Below, piece by piece: positions 24,314 to 32,170 of a stretch of 64,000 bases of DNA. Positions within the stretch are counted from its first letter, which is position 1, and each line of letters opens with the position of its first letter. The stretch is taken from positions 73,830 to 137,829 of the forward strand of contig CAVRGT010000008.1 of NCBI GenBank assembly GCA_963720805.1, read 5' to 3'. Both the position numbers and the translations under genes were made by a program. A model generated the notes under the pieces. That model did no database searches. It was not told where the DNA came from and saw only the letters and a list, made by a program, of their open reading frames with translations. Source of the stretch: VRUE01 sp963720805 (GTDB taxonomy: Bacteria; Actinomycetota; Thermoleophilia; Solirubrobacterales; 70-9).

Positions 24314-25255
24314 CTACGACGGGTCATCTGAGAGTTCCTTTTGCCACTCTCGCCTTACCTTTTGTGGCGTGTGAGTAGTGCCCTCCCATCGCGGTGGATC
24401 GCCCAGCCCCCAGTAGCGCATTCGATCGGGAGAGCTTGGATCGATGTACCAGCCCTTCGGTCGATCCTGGTCGGAGTAGCTCCTTGGATCCCAGCTGTGG
24501 CCGGTCACTTGGGAGTCGCTCTCAGCGTGTGCGGCCGGAGCCTCACCGGCCTGCGCTGCGGTAATAGCCCAGCGGGCACGAAGATCGAAATACATGAGCG
24601 CTGCCGCAAGGGCGCCGAGGGACCAGGTGAAGACCTCGAGAGTGACGCCGACCAGGAACGATGCCGGAGTGGTCGTTTCGTGTCCGAAGGCGAATCCGAC
24701 CAGCAGCGTCGGCACGGAGGTGATCACGGTGACGTAGATCACGAATACGACTATGTGCCGATAGTGACCCGCGGTCAGCTGACGACTTCGACGCAGGGCG
24801 GGCAGCCAACCTTCGTGCTCGATCGCGGCAGCTTGGGCAACCACGTACCAACGCAGCGACAAGATGATCCCGGGAACGACAAATGCAAAAAAACCCAGAA
24901 GGATCCCGAGCCACGCGATGATCTCCGCCGCCGCGACAACAGGAAGCACCCGCAGTCCCCGTCGGGCTACGGGAGCCAGCCGGGGTGCACGTCCCTCCGC
25001 CGCCTCGCTGACCGCGTGAACGTGCAGCGCCGAGACCAGCGGTCCGATCAAGCCCAGCCCGATCAGCGTCAGCAAAGAGCTGGCGCCGAAGCTGAGGGAA
25101 CCGTGGGCGAATGGGCCTGCGCCGGTGGCCGCGAGAACGATCACCTCATAGGGCACGATTACCCCGGCGGCGAGAACCAGGAAGAGCAGCGGGTAGCGCC
25201 GATACAACTCAAATGCCGCTCGGACGAGGCGGTGGGCGGATCGAGGCGACATCAT
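24314..25255 (-). CDS. Multi-span membrane protein with a DUF2510-like tail
   Basis: About 313 residues from the double ATG at 25255. Residues 20-235 hold about six helices in the arrangement of glycerophosphodiesterase-type membrane-domain proteins: LVRAAFELYRRYPLLFLVLA, LTLIGLGLIGPLVSALHVHA, LGILLGFFAFVVPGIILSLR, the signature WYVVAQAAAIEHEGWLPALR followed by RSRQLTAGHYRHIVVFVIYV. The C-terminal cytoplasmic tail ends in a DUF2510-type module (PKGWYIDPSSPDRMRYWGLG). Family members are often of unknown role in lipid or envelope processes. A distantly similar architecture is found at 51233-52048. Divergent from the hypothetical gene at 25427. Confidence 0.65.
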   Translation of the reverse strand: MMSPRSAHRLVRAAFELYRRYPLLFLVLAAGVIVPYEVIVLAATGAGPFAHGSLSFGASSLLTLIGLGLIGPLVSALHVHAVSEAAEGRAPRLAPVARRGLRVLPVVAAAEIIAWLGILLGFFAFVVPGIILSLRWYVVAQAAAIEHEGWLPALRRSRQLTAGHYRHIVVFVIYVTVITSVPTLLVGFAFGHETTTPASFLVGVTLEVFTWSLGALAAALMYFDLRARWAITAAQAGEAPAAHAESDSQVTGHSWDPRSYSDQDRPKGWYIDPSSPDRMRYWGLGDPPRWEGTTHTPQKVRREWQKELSDDPS

Positions 25256-25426
25256 CAGGGATCCCGCTTGGCCCGCATCTCTCACCGGAAAAGATCGTAT
25301 CCGGACGCGAAAGCGCGTGCCCGCTGTTTCATCGGACAAGCGTGCGCAACCCGGACCGCAGCAAACAGAAGTCGGGGCACCTCGCCGTTCTCTACCAAGA
25401 TCGCGCCTCCCTGCAACAGTTAGCGC

Positions 25427-26266
25427 ATGGGAGGCGACGATCTCACAATGGTCAACGGGCATGCCGCCGGAGCCTGGATCAGGCCCAAGCTAGGGGGAGA
25501 GTTCGGCGCGGTCACGCTTCAGGTACCGAATGGCTTCGCAGCCTACGCCCGGATCTTCCACCCAGCCTCTGATTCAGAGTGGAACCCGGTCAGGTGGACA
25601 GACGTAGCAACTGCCTGCGGCACCGCAGCTCATCGCGAGATGCAGTGGCACTCAATCGTGGGGCTTCCCGAGCCTGAAAACAACCGCGATTCGAAGTGGC
25701 CGTGGCAGGAGCCTTCGACTGGGACGATGGATCTCGACGACTTGGATGCTCTTTGCGAGATTCTTGCCGCCCATGCCGCTAATCCCGAGCATGTCTTCTA
25801 CGGCCTTTGCACGATCGAACTCTGGGAGGAATCCTTTTCGAAGAAGGAGCTGGAAAGGAATCGACTCCTGCGGCTTCCTTTCGGGCGCCACTACATCGTC
25901 CTCGAAGGGCCCCTCTCGGCCGTCGATCAGATGGCAAATGACGGTGCAGCCAACCCAGGACCCTCGAGAGCAACCGTCAGATTCGTCGCCCAAGCCCCTT
26001 CCAAGGCCGGGGAACCGCATGAGATCAGGTCCCGCTCGGACGAGCTGTGCGAAAGTCGCGACGCGCCGAACCTGATCTGGCCAGCCGACCATACCTGGCT
26101 TGTCGCCAGCGAGGTCGACTTCGACTCCACCCTGGTTGGAGGCAGCGCAGAGTTGATTCAGGCGATTGTCGATTCGCCAAAACTCGAGGCGTGGAAGATT
26201 GAACCCAGCGATTCCCTCGCCGCTGACGCGGATAAGGTCAACGCGACGTCAAGAGAGCCGCGCTAG
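25427..26266 (+). CDS. Conserved hypothetical protein, soluble
   Basis: A 279-residue protein from ATG 25427 with no signal peptide or membrane segment. Features are WIRPKLGGEFGAVTLQVPNG, GFAAYARIFHPASDSEWNPV, REMQWHSIVGLPEPENN, LCEILAAHAANPEHVFYGLC, LLRLPFGRHYIVLEGPLSAV, and NLIWPADHTWLVASEVDFDS, ending near LIQAIVDSPKLEAW. Aromatic- and Pro-rich motifs like these recur in an unnamed actinobacterial family that I recall only as hypothetical proteins. No catalytic pattern is apparent. It is followed by the family A palindrome at 26284. Confidence 0.6.
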   Translation: MGGDDLTMVNGHAAGAWIRPKLGGEFGAVTLQVPNGFAAYARIFHPASDSEWNPVRWTDVATACGTAAHREMQWHSIVGLPEPENNRDSKWPWQEPSTGTMDLDDLDALCEILAAHAANPEHVFYGLCTIELWEESFSKKELERNRLLRLPFGRHYIVLEGPLSAVDQMANDGAANPGPSRATVRFVAQAPSKAGEPHEIRSRSDELCESRDAPNLIWPADHTWLVASEVDFDSTLVGGSAELIQAIVDSPKLEAWKIEPSDSLAADADKVNATSREPR

Positions 26267-26283
26267 GGCGAGCGCTCGGATGT

Positions 26284-26329
26284 CGAGTGGTCGATTGACC
26301 CACGCATACGGTGGCAAAACGACCACTCG
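26284..26329. repeat. Palindromic element, family A, copy 2
   Basis: Arms CGAGTGGTCG (26284-26293) and CGACCACTCG (26320-26329) flank a core with GATTGACCCACGCATACGGT. It lies 17 bases after the hypothetical gene and about 100 bases before the next start. Closest in core sequence to copies 1 and 5. Confidence 0.85.
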
Positions 26330-26368
26330 TGCCACGGACGTGCCCCGTACGGCGGCGTCCCGCGTCTA

Positions 26369-26381
26369 AGAGATCTCTCAG
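26369..26381. promoter_or_regulatory. Motif shared with 16271-16288
   Basis: AGAGATCTCTCAG, identical to 16275-16287 and followed in both places by a CTTWAG-like string (CCTTTAAG here, CCCTTAG there). It ends 46 bases before the ATG at 26427. A common regulator for both membrane redox loci, plausibly the response regulator at 14472, is inferred. Confidence 0.5.
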
Positions 26382-26426
26382 GCGGCCTTTAAGGGGGCTT
26401 TGGCCCTTGCCGGGAAGTTTCATCGC

Positions 26427-26849
26427 ATGGATCCAACCGAAAGGCACGAGCGCAAGCGGCAGGCTTGGCAGCGTTTGCGCGCTCAGCGGCGTCGGGCGGG
26501 GCAGCTGCGCGGGCGGGTGGTGGCGGTCTCTTTGATCGGGTTCGCGCTGCTCTGGGCGACCGTCTTCGTGCAGATGGCGACGGGCAACGACCCGGTCCTC
26601 GGCGGCAAGTCCTCCAAGGTGGCCTCCTCGCAACAGGCGAAGGGCAGCGCCCGCCAGAGCGAAGCGGAAACGGTCGAACCGGAACCGGTGGAAACCGAAC
26701 CGGTGGAAGCGGAAACGGAATTCGAAGGCGAAGGAGAATCCGCCGAACTGGAAGCGCTGGAAGCCGAAATCGCCGCAGAGGAAGCGGCTGAAATCGAAGC
26801 GATCGAAGCGGAACCCGAACCGGCTCCGGTCACGACCAGCCAGTCGTGA
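26427..26849 (+). CDS. Single-span membrane protein with Glu/Pro-rich repeat tail
   Basis: 140 residues. A basic N-terminus (RHERKRQAWQRLRAQRRRAG) precedes one transmembrane helix (residues about 33-52, VVAVSLIGFALLWATVFVQM), giving a cytoplasmic N-terminus and an outside tail. The tail is low complexity and highly acidic, with repeats of EPVETEPVEAE type and runs such as ALEAEIAAEEAAEIEAIEAE. Such acidic tails can bind divalent or ferric ions weakly or act as spacers; no function is established. The stop overlaps the ApbE start by 4 bases (GTGA), and that gene overlaps the ferric-reductase-like gene in the same way, so the three form one operon. Confidence 0.7.
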   Translation: MDPTERHERKRQAWQRLRAQRRRAGQLRGRVVAVSLIGFALLWATVFVQMATGNDPVLGGKSSKVASSQQAKGSARQSEAETVEPEPVETEPVEAETEFEGEGESAELEALEAEIAAEEAAEIEAIEAEPEPAPVTTSQS

Positions 26850-27796
26850 GCCGCGAAGCGCAGCGGACCTTTCCCTGTTTCGGCGGCACCGTGACGCTCC
26901 ACGTGCGCGCCGCCGGGGAGGCTCGCTCCGCAGCGGCAGCCGAGCAGGCGCGCCGCTTCTTGCTCGACGCCCACGAACGGCTCTCGCGCTTCATCCCCGA
27001 GAGCGAGCTCAGCCGCCTCAACCGCGACCCACGGTCGGAGGTGCCGGCGACGCCGTTGCTGCGCTCGCTCGCCGCCGCGGTCGCGATCGCCGGTGCCAAC
27101 AGCGGTGGGCTCGTCGACGCCACCCTGCTCAACGAGATCGAGCGTGCCGGCTACCGCGAGTCACTCGGCGAAGGCACGCCGGTCCCCCTGGCGGAGGCAC
27201 TCGCCGGCCGCGAGCGGCGCGCACCCGCGAGCCCACACCCGGCGTCGCGCTGGCGCTCGGTTGGCGCCGATGAGAGCGCCGGCACGGTCGTGCGCCCACC
27301 GGGCGTGGCGATCGACAGCGGCGGGATCGCCAAGGGACTGCTCGCCGATCTGCTGGCCGCCGAGCTCGCCGATCACCTGGCCTACGCGGTCGATTGCTGT
27401 GGCGACGTCCGCATCGGCGGCAGCGCCGGCCTGCAGCGTCGCGTGCTGGTCGACGACCCCTTTGGCGGCGAGCCGATCCACGAGCTGCCGATGAACGCGG
27501 GCGCCGTGGCGACGAGCGGCATCGGGCGACGCTGCTGGCCCGGCCCCGACGGACCCCCCGCCCACCACCTGCTCGATCCGAGCAGCGGCGAACCGGCCTT
27601 CACCGGGATCGTCCAGGCCACGGCGCTGGCCAAGACCGCGCTGCTCGCCGAGACCCGGGCCAAGGCGGCGCTGCTCTCGGGGCCCGAGCGCGCCGCGGCC
27701 TGGCTGCCCGAAGGCGGCGTGCTCGTCTACGACGACGGCGAGCCCGAGCTGGTCCCGGCAGGGCGGACCCGCACACCGCGGCTGGTCGCCTCGTGA
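26846..27796 (+). CDS. apbE: ApbE family FAD:protein FMN transferase
   Basis: 316 residues. ApbE enzymes move FMN from FAD onto a Ser/Thr of a target flavoprotein. Family motifs are FPCFGGTVTLHV at the N-terminus, LSRFIPESELSRLNRDPR, the FAD/metal motif VAIDSGGIAKGLLADLLAAE, YAVDCCGDVRIGGSAG, NAGAVATSGIGRR, and HHLLDPSSGEPAFTGIVQAT. There is no lipoprotein signal, so this form appears cytoplasmic. GTG 26846 overlaps the preceding stop. No FMN-binding-domain target protein is seen within the operon; the Glu-rich protein lacks the usual S(T)GAT/S motif. The adjacent ferric-reductase-like gene suggests a membrane electron-transfer module. Confidence 0.9.
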   Translation: MSREAQRTFPCFGGTVTLHVRAAGEARSAAAAEQARRFLLDAHERLSRFIPESELSRLNRDPRSEVPATPLLRSLAAAVAIAGANSGGLVDATLLNEIERAGYRESLGEGTPVPLAEALAGRERRAPASPHPASRWRSVGADESAGTVVRPPGVAIDSGGIAKGLLADLLAAELADHLAYAVDCCGDVRIGGSAGLQRRVLVDDPFGGEPIHELPMNAGAVATSGIGRRCWPGPDGPPAHHLLDPSSGEPAFTGIVQATALAKTALLAETRAKAALLSGPERAAAWLPEGGVLVYDDGEPELVPAGRTRTPRLVAS

Positions 27797-28359
27797 GTGT
27801 CGCCCCCCACCTCTTCTGGATCACCAGCCGCGCCGCGGGCATGGCGGCGATGCTGCTCGCCAGCGCCGGCGTCACCCTCGGCCTGATGATGAGCTCGAAG
27901 CGCAAGAGCGAGAGCAAACGCGACTTCCGCGCCCTGCACGAGGCGCTCTCGCTGACCACCCTGGCGATGGTCGCCATCCACGGGCTGGCCCTGCTCGGCG
28001 ACAAGTTCTTCCACCCGGGGCTGACCGGCATCGCGATTCCGTTCGTCGGCTCCTACCGCCCGCTCTGGACCGGCGTCGGGATCGTCGCCGGCTACGGCCT
28101 GGCGGCGCTCGGCCTCTCCTATTACGTCCGCGACCGCATCGGCGCCGCCCGCTGGCGCCGAGTGCACCGGCTCACCGCGGTCTTCTGGTTGCTCTCCGTC
28201 CTGCACACGATCAAGGCCGGCAGCGACGCCGCCCAGCCCTGGTTCCTGGTCCTCGGCGGCCTCGTCGTCGCCCCGGCCGCGATCATGCTGCTGCTGCGCT
28301 GGGCCTCGCGACTGGACGAGAGCCGCGGCCTAGCCGGCGAGGTCGCGTCGCTCGAATAG
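27793..28359 (+). CDS. Ferric-reductase-like transmembrane protein
   Basis: 188 residues with five or six helices, starting at GTG 27793 in a 4-base overlap with apbE. Helix histidines are paired as in the ferric-reductase-like/MsrQ domain: ALHEALSLTTLAMVAIHGLA and VHRLTAVFWLLSVLHTIKAG, which would hold b-type haem. Only the haem domain is present, with no FAD or NADPH domain, as in MsrQ. The ending DAAQPWFLVLGGLV is followed by a last helix. It resembles the protein at 16336-16927 in the AAQPWF string and in haem-type histidines. The last 30 bases overlap the convergent ABC permease gene. Confidence 0.8.
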   Translation: MSVAPHLFWITSRAAGMAAMLLASAGVTLGLMMSSKRKSESKRDFRALHEALSLTTLAMVAIHGLALLGDKFFHPGLTGIAIPFVGSYRPLWTGVGIVAGYGLAALGLSYYVRDRIGAARWRRVHRLTAVFWLLSVLHTIKAGSDAAQPWFLVLGGLVVAPAAIMLLLRWASRLDESRGLAGEVASLE

Positions 28360-29125
28360 CCAGGCGCCGAGCGCCGCCAGGACGACAGCGGCAACGGTGA
28401 CGCCGACGAAGGCAACCGGGTCGATGCCGTCTTCGATCGCGGTGCCGTAGTACTTGAAGACGGAGAGGTAGCGGATGCCGGAGAGGTCGGAGTCGAGCCG
28501 GCCGATCAGGTCGATCACGTACATCGAGACCAGCACTCCGGCGACCGCGCCGGTGACGACGCTGGTGCGCAGTGAGAAGCCGGTGGCGATCGCGCCGAGG
28601 CCGGCGAAGAGCAGCGCCAGCGGCCAGACGCCGGCGTAGCCGGCGAGGGCGGAGCCGAAGGAGAGGTGGGCGTCGACGACGAGATTGCCGAGACAGGTGA
28701 GGATGACGGTGAGGGCCAGCACGGCGGCGAGCTCGACCGCGGTCGCGGCGAAGCCGGCGGCAACCAGGCGCGTGCGCGACACCGGCGCCGAGAGCAGCAC
28801 GTCGAGGCGGCCGCTTTCGGCGGCGCCGGCGAGCCCGCTGGAGATCGCCCGCACCGCCAGGTATCCCATCGCCAGCGGCACGATCAGGCTCAGCATCTCC
28901 GCCTGCAGGTACTGCTCGACGCTGACCAGTTCGCCGACCCCGAACGCTTCCTTGAGCGCGGCGGGGTAGTTCTGAGCCGCTTTCGAGAGCGCTTCTTCAA
29001 CCGAGGGGTAGATGGGGACGACGAAGGCCGACCAGAGGCCGAGAGGCAGGCCCCAGGCGAGCAGCGAGCGCCGCCGATCGGAGAGGTGGGCGCCGACGAG
29101 GGCTACCAGCTGCGTGCCTCACTGG
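28330..29125 (-). CDS. ABC-2 type exporter permease, 5' end uncertain
   Basis: About 260 residues with six helices. Visible segments: SLLAWGLPLGLWSAFVVPIY, SVEQYLQAEMLSLIVPLAMG, the cytoplasmic loop AESGRLDVLLSAPVSRTRLV, ELAAVLALTVILTCLGNLVV, SVVTGAVAGVLVSMYVIDLI, and a last helix before LFERRDLAG. The loop 'GRLDVLLSAPVSR' is a hallmark of ABC-2 permeases that pair with a single ATPase. Near 29105-29125 the frame is interrupted by stops and no normal start codon is available, so one indel probably separates the start from the body. The ATPase gene ends 18 bases upstream. The substrate is unknown. Confidence 0.75.
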
Positions 29126-29142
29126 TCGCTCAGAAGACCCCC

Positions 29143-29941
29143 TCAGTGCACGTAGTAGGTGAGGAAGATCTGCTCCAGCGGTCGCGTGGGCGAACTCGGC
29201 CTTGACCACCCCCGGCATCTCGCGGACGTCCTCCAGCTCGACCGGCTCGGCGAACTCGACCTCGACCACGTTGCGGCGCTGAGCCTTGGCGAGCAGATCG
29301 GCGACGCGCTCGACCGCGATCAGCTGCCATCGCGGATGATGCCGACCCGGTCGCAGGCCCGCTCGACCTCGTCGAGCTCGTGCGAGGAGAGCAGCACGGT
29401 GGCGCCGCGCTCGCGCTCCTCGGCGACCAGGGCGAGGAACTCCTCCTGCATCAGCGGGTCGAGGCCACTGGTTGGCTCGTCGAGGATCAGCAGCTCGGGC
29501 GAGTGGAAGGTGGCGAGGATCAGGCCGATCTTTTGGCGGTTGCCGCGCGAGAGCCGGCCCAGCGGCCGGTCGAGATCGGCGTCGGAAGCGCCCGGCCAAC
29601 TCCTCCGCGCGGCCGAATCCGTCGATTCCCCGCAGGCGGGAGAGCAGCCGCAGCGCCTCGCGCCCGCTGGCCTGCTTGCCGTAGCCGAAGTCGCCGGCGA
29701 GGTTGCCGAGCCGGGCGCGGATCGCGACGCTCTCGCGCCGACTGTCGAGACCGAAGATGCGAGCGCTGCCGCGGCTCGGATGCAGCATGTCGAGCAGGGT
29801 GCGAATCGTCGTCGTCTTGCCCGCCCCGTTGGGCCCGAGGAAGCCAAAGACCTCGCCCGCGCCAACCGAGAAGGTCACGTCCTCAATCCCCCGCGCCTTG
29901 CCGTAGAGCTTGGTCAGCCCCTCGGTCTCAATGACCGCCAT
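29143..29941 (-). CDS. ABC exporter ATPase, frame broken
   Basis: Daunorubicin-resistance/ABC-2 type ATPase of about 265 residues. Walker A is FGFLGPNGAGKTTTIRTLLD near residue 33, the signature reads GRLSRGNRQKIGLILATFHS, Walker B is LLILDEPTSGLDPLMQEEFL, and the switch His is LLSSHELDEVERA. A C-terminal regulatory domain of about 60 residues ends PLEQIFLTYYVH. The frame shifts near 29585, 29330 and 29190, with motifs continuing each time. It starts at ATG 29941. Together with the downstream permease it forms an exporter of unknown cargo; the LSRGN signature in place of LSGGQ is common in this subfamily. Confidence 0.8.
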
Positions 29942-29977
29942 TCGCCAATGCTCTCAAGCCGGAGGAAGCCGTGCCGT

Positions 29978-30754
29978 TTATCGCGGCGGCTTGCGGGCGC
30001 GGATGATCGCCGAGGCCGCCCGCTCGTGGACGCGGTGGGTCTCCTTGATCTCGATCTGCTCCAGGCCCGCGTCGCGGAGCGCCTGCTCGAACTCGGCTCT
30101 GGTCAGGGCTCCGGCGATGCAGCCGGTCCAGGCGGCCATGTCGGACCGGGTCGCCTCGTCCATGTCCTCGTCGGCGATCACGTCGGAGACGGCGAAGCGC
30201 CCGCCCGGCTTGAGCACCCTCGCCGCCTCGGCGAGCACCGCCGGCTTGTCGCCGGAGAGGTTGATCACGCAGTTGGAGATCACCACGTCGACCGTCTCGG
30301 CGGGGAGCGGGATCGACTCGATCTGACCGCGCAGCCACTCGACGTTCTCGAGGCCCGCCTTGCGCTGGTTCTCGCGGGCGAGCGCCAGCATCTCGTCGGT
30401 CATGTCGAGGCCGTAGGCCTTGCCGGTCGGCCCGACCCGCTTGGCCGAGAGCAGCACGTCGATGCCGCCGCCCGAGCCGAGGTCGAGGACCGTCTCGCCC
30501 GCCTGCAGCGCGGCGACGGCGGTCGGGATTGCCGCAGCCCAAGGAGGCCATCGTCGCGGTGTCGGGAGCTCGCGCTGTCGGCGTCGCCGTAGAGGCCGGC
30601 GCCGAACGCCTGCGCTTCCTCGTCGGTGAGGACGGCGTCGAGGCGCCGCAGCAGGAGCGCCGGAGCCGCCGTCTGGTGCCGAGCCGCGGCGGCGGCGTAG
30701 CGGGACCGCACCGCCTCGCGGATCCTCGTTGCGCTCGTCTCTCAACTCAGCCAC
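29978..30754 (-). CDS. arsM: Arsenite S-adenosylmethionine methyltransferase ArsM, frame broken
   Basis: Methylates As(III) to volatile or less toxic species. ArsM hallmarks are present: LGCGNPTAVAALQAGETVLD (split by a shift near 30545), LGSGGGIDVLLSAKRVGPTG, KAYGLDMTDEMLALAREN, IPLPAETVDVVISNCVINLS, and WTGCIAGALTRAEFEQALRD. The three cysteines that bind As(III) (GLGCGNP, SNCV, TGCI) are therefore all encoded. GTG 30754 overlaps the ArsR stop by 13 bases, and a further shift near 30720 separates the first residues from EAVRSRYAAAAARHQ. It is co-transcribed with arsR. Chemistry is inferred from the family; the motif match is strong. Confidence 0.88.
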   Translation of the reverse strand: MAELRDERNEDPRGGAVPLRRRRGSAPDGGSGAPAAAPRRRPHRRGSAGVRRRPLRRRRQRELPTPRRWPPWAAAIPTAVAALQAGETVLDLGSGGGIDVLLSAKRVGPTGKAYGLDMTDEMLALARENQRKAGLENVEWLRGQIESIPLPAETVDVVISNCVINLSGDKPAVLAEAARVLKPGGRFAVSDVIADEDMDEATRSDMAAWTGCIAGALTRAEFEQALRDAGLEQIEIKETHRVHERAASAIIRARKPPR

Positions 30755-31095
30755 CGGGAGAGCTCCTCCAGCGCCTCGGGCATGACGTAGTAGTAGGCCC
30801 ACAGGCCCGGCCGCTCGGAGCCGACGATGCCGGCGTCCCTGAGCTTTTTCAGGTGGTGGGAGACGGTCGGCTGGGAGAGATCGAAGAGCGGCACCAGCTC
30901 GCAGACGCAGACCTTGCCGGCGTGCTTTCGCAGCACGTCGACCAGCTGCAACCGCACCGGGTCGCCGAGCGCCTTGGCGATCTCGCTCATCCGCTGCGCC
31001 TGCTCGCGCTGGACATCGGGGTAGACCACCGGCTCGCAACAGGGCTCCCCGGGAGGGCGCTTCGCCTTGGGCTCCAGCTCCATATCGACAGTCAT
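30742..31095 (-). CDS. arsR: ArsR family arsenic/metal-responsive repressor
   Basis: 117 residues. The winged helix is clear (MSEIAKALGDPVRLQLVDVL, FDLSQPTVSHHLKKLRDAGI, VGSERPGLWAYYYVMPEALE). The metalloid sensor motif KVCVCELVP (CxC in helix alpha-3) is present, and the N-terminal PPGEPCCEPVVYP adds two cysteines. As(III) binding would release DNA. It is the first gene of arsR-arsM and diverges from gapdh-arsJ across a 54-base AT-rich gap holding an inverted repeat, so it likely controls both transcripts. Confidence 0.92.
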   Translation of the reverse strand: MTVDMELEPKAKRPPGEPCCEPVVYPDVQREQAQRMSEIAKALGDPVRLQLVDVLRKHAGKVCVCELVPLFDLSQPTVSHHLKKLRDAGIVGSERPGLWAYYYVMPEALEELSRWLS

Positions 31096-31111
31096 CTATT
31101 TACTTGTATCT

Positions 31112-31132
31112 ATTGAAATCACATTTGTCAAT
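31112..31132. promoter_or_regulatory. Candidate ArsR operator in the divergent arsenic promoter
   Basis: ATTGA (31112-31116) and TCAAT (31128-31132) form an inverted repeat, with partial symmetry inside (AAT...ATT). It lies in an AT-rich 54-base gap between arsR and gapdh. Spacing and composition resemble known ArsR sites; binding is inferred. Confidence 0.5.
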
Positions 31133-31149
31133 GCTTAGCATTGGCGCCG

Positions 31150-32164
31150 ATGGGGGCTCGCGTCGGCATCAACGGCTTCGGACGAATCGGGCGGCTCGCC
31201 CTGCGCGCCGCCTGGGATCGGCCGGATTTGACCTTCGCGCACGTGAACGAGCTCCACGGTGACGCGGCTACCGCGGCGCACCTGTTGATCTTCGACTCGG
31301 TCCACGGGCGCTGGTCGGAGACCGCCGGTGGCGAGGGAACCAGGCTGGAGGTCGCCGGCCGGCCGCTCGGCTACAGCCCTTCGCCGACCCCGGCGAGGTT
31401 CCCTGGGCCGACGCCGGGGTCGAGATCGTGCTCGAGTGCAGCGGCAAGTTCCGCAGCGCCGAGTCGCTCAGCCCTACTTCGAGCAGGGCGTGCGCAAGGT
31501 CATAGTCGCCGCGCCAGTCAAGGACCCCGCGGCGCTGAATGTCGTCGTCGGCGTCAACGACGATCCCGAGGAGCTGGCCCGCTTCGACCTCCTGACCGCG
31601 GCCTCCTGCACGACCAACTGCCTCGCCCCCGTGGTCAAGGTGATCGACGAGGGCATCGGTATCCGCCACGGCTCGATCACGACCCTGCACGACCTGACCA
31701 ACACCCAGACGATCGTCGACGCCCCCCACAAGGACCTGCGCCGCGCCCGTGCCGCCGGCCTCTCGCTGATCCCGACGAGCACCGGCTCGGCGAGCGCGAT
31801 CGGCCTGATCTTCCCGCAGCTCGAGGGGCGCCTCAACGGTCTCGCGGTGCGCGTCCCGATGTTGAACGCATCGCTGAGCGACTGCGTCTTCGAGGTCGAG
31901 CGCGCGACCGACGTCGAGGAGGTCAACGGCCTCCTGCGGGCCGCTGCCGAGGGAGCGCTGGCGGGCATCCTCGGCTACGAGGAGCGCCCGCTCGTCTCGG
32001 TCGACTATCGCGACGATCCCCGCTCGGGAGTGATCGACGCGCCGTCGACGATGGTCGTCAACGGGACCCAGGTCAAGCTGCTGGCCTGGTACGACAACGA
32101 GTGGGGATACGCCAACCGCCTGGTCGAGCTGGCCGGCGCGGTGGCGTCCTCGCTGGCGGGCTGA
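31150..32164 (+). CDS. Arsenic-locus glyceraldehyde-3-phosphate dehydrogenase, frame broken
   Basis: Type I GAPDH, about 338 residues. NAD-binding MGARVGINGFGRIGRLALRA opens the protein and the catalytic Cys lies in LLTAASCTTNCLAPVVKVID. Later motifs are GSITTLHDLTNTQTIVDAPH, IPTSTGSASAIGLIFPQLEG and LLAWYDNEWGYANRLVELAG. Two shifts, near 31385 and 31483, put the segment ADPGEVPWADAGVEIVLECS in a different frame from its flanks. Next to ArsJ, this enzyme is known to form 1-arseno-3-phosphoglycerate from arsenate and glyceraldehyde-3-phosphate, which ArsJ then exports. The gap to arsJ is 6 bases. It is thus probably the arsenate-resistance GAPDH and not the central glycolytic copy. Confidence 0.88.
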
Positions 32165-32170
32165 GCCGAC

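Noticed and set aside
17000..26300. Prophage
   Set aside because: Apart from the group II intron and a possible HNH protein there are no capsid, terminase, tail or integrase genes.
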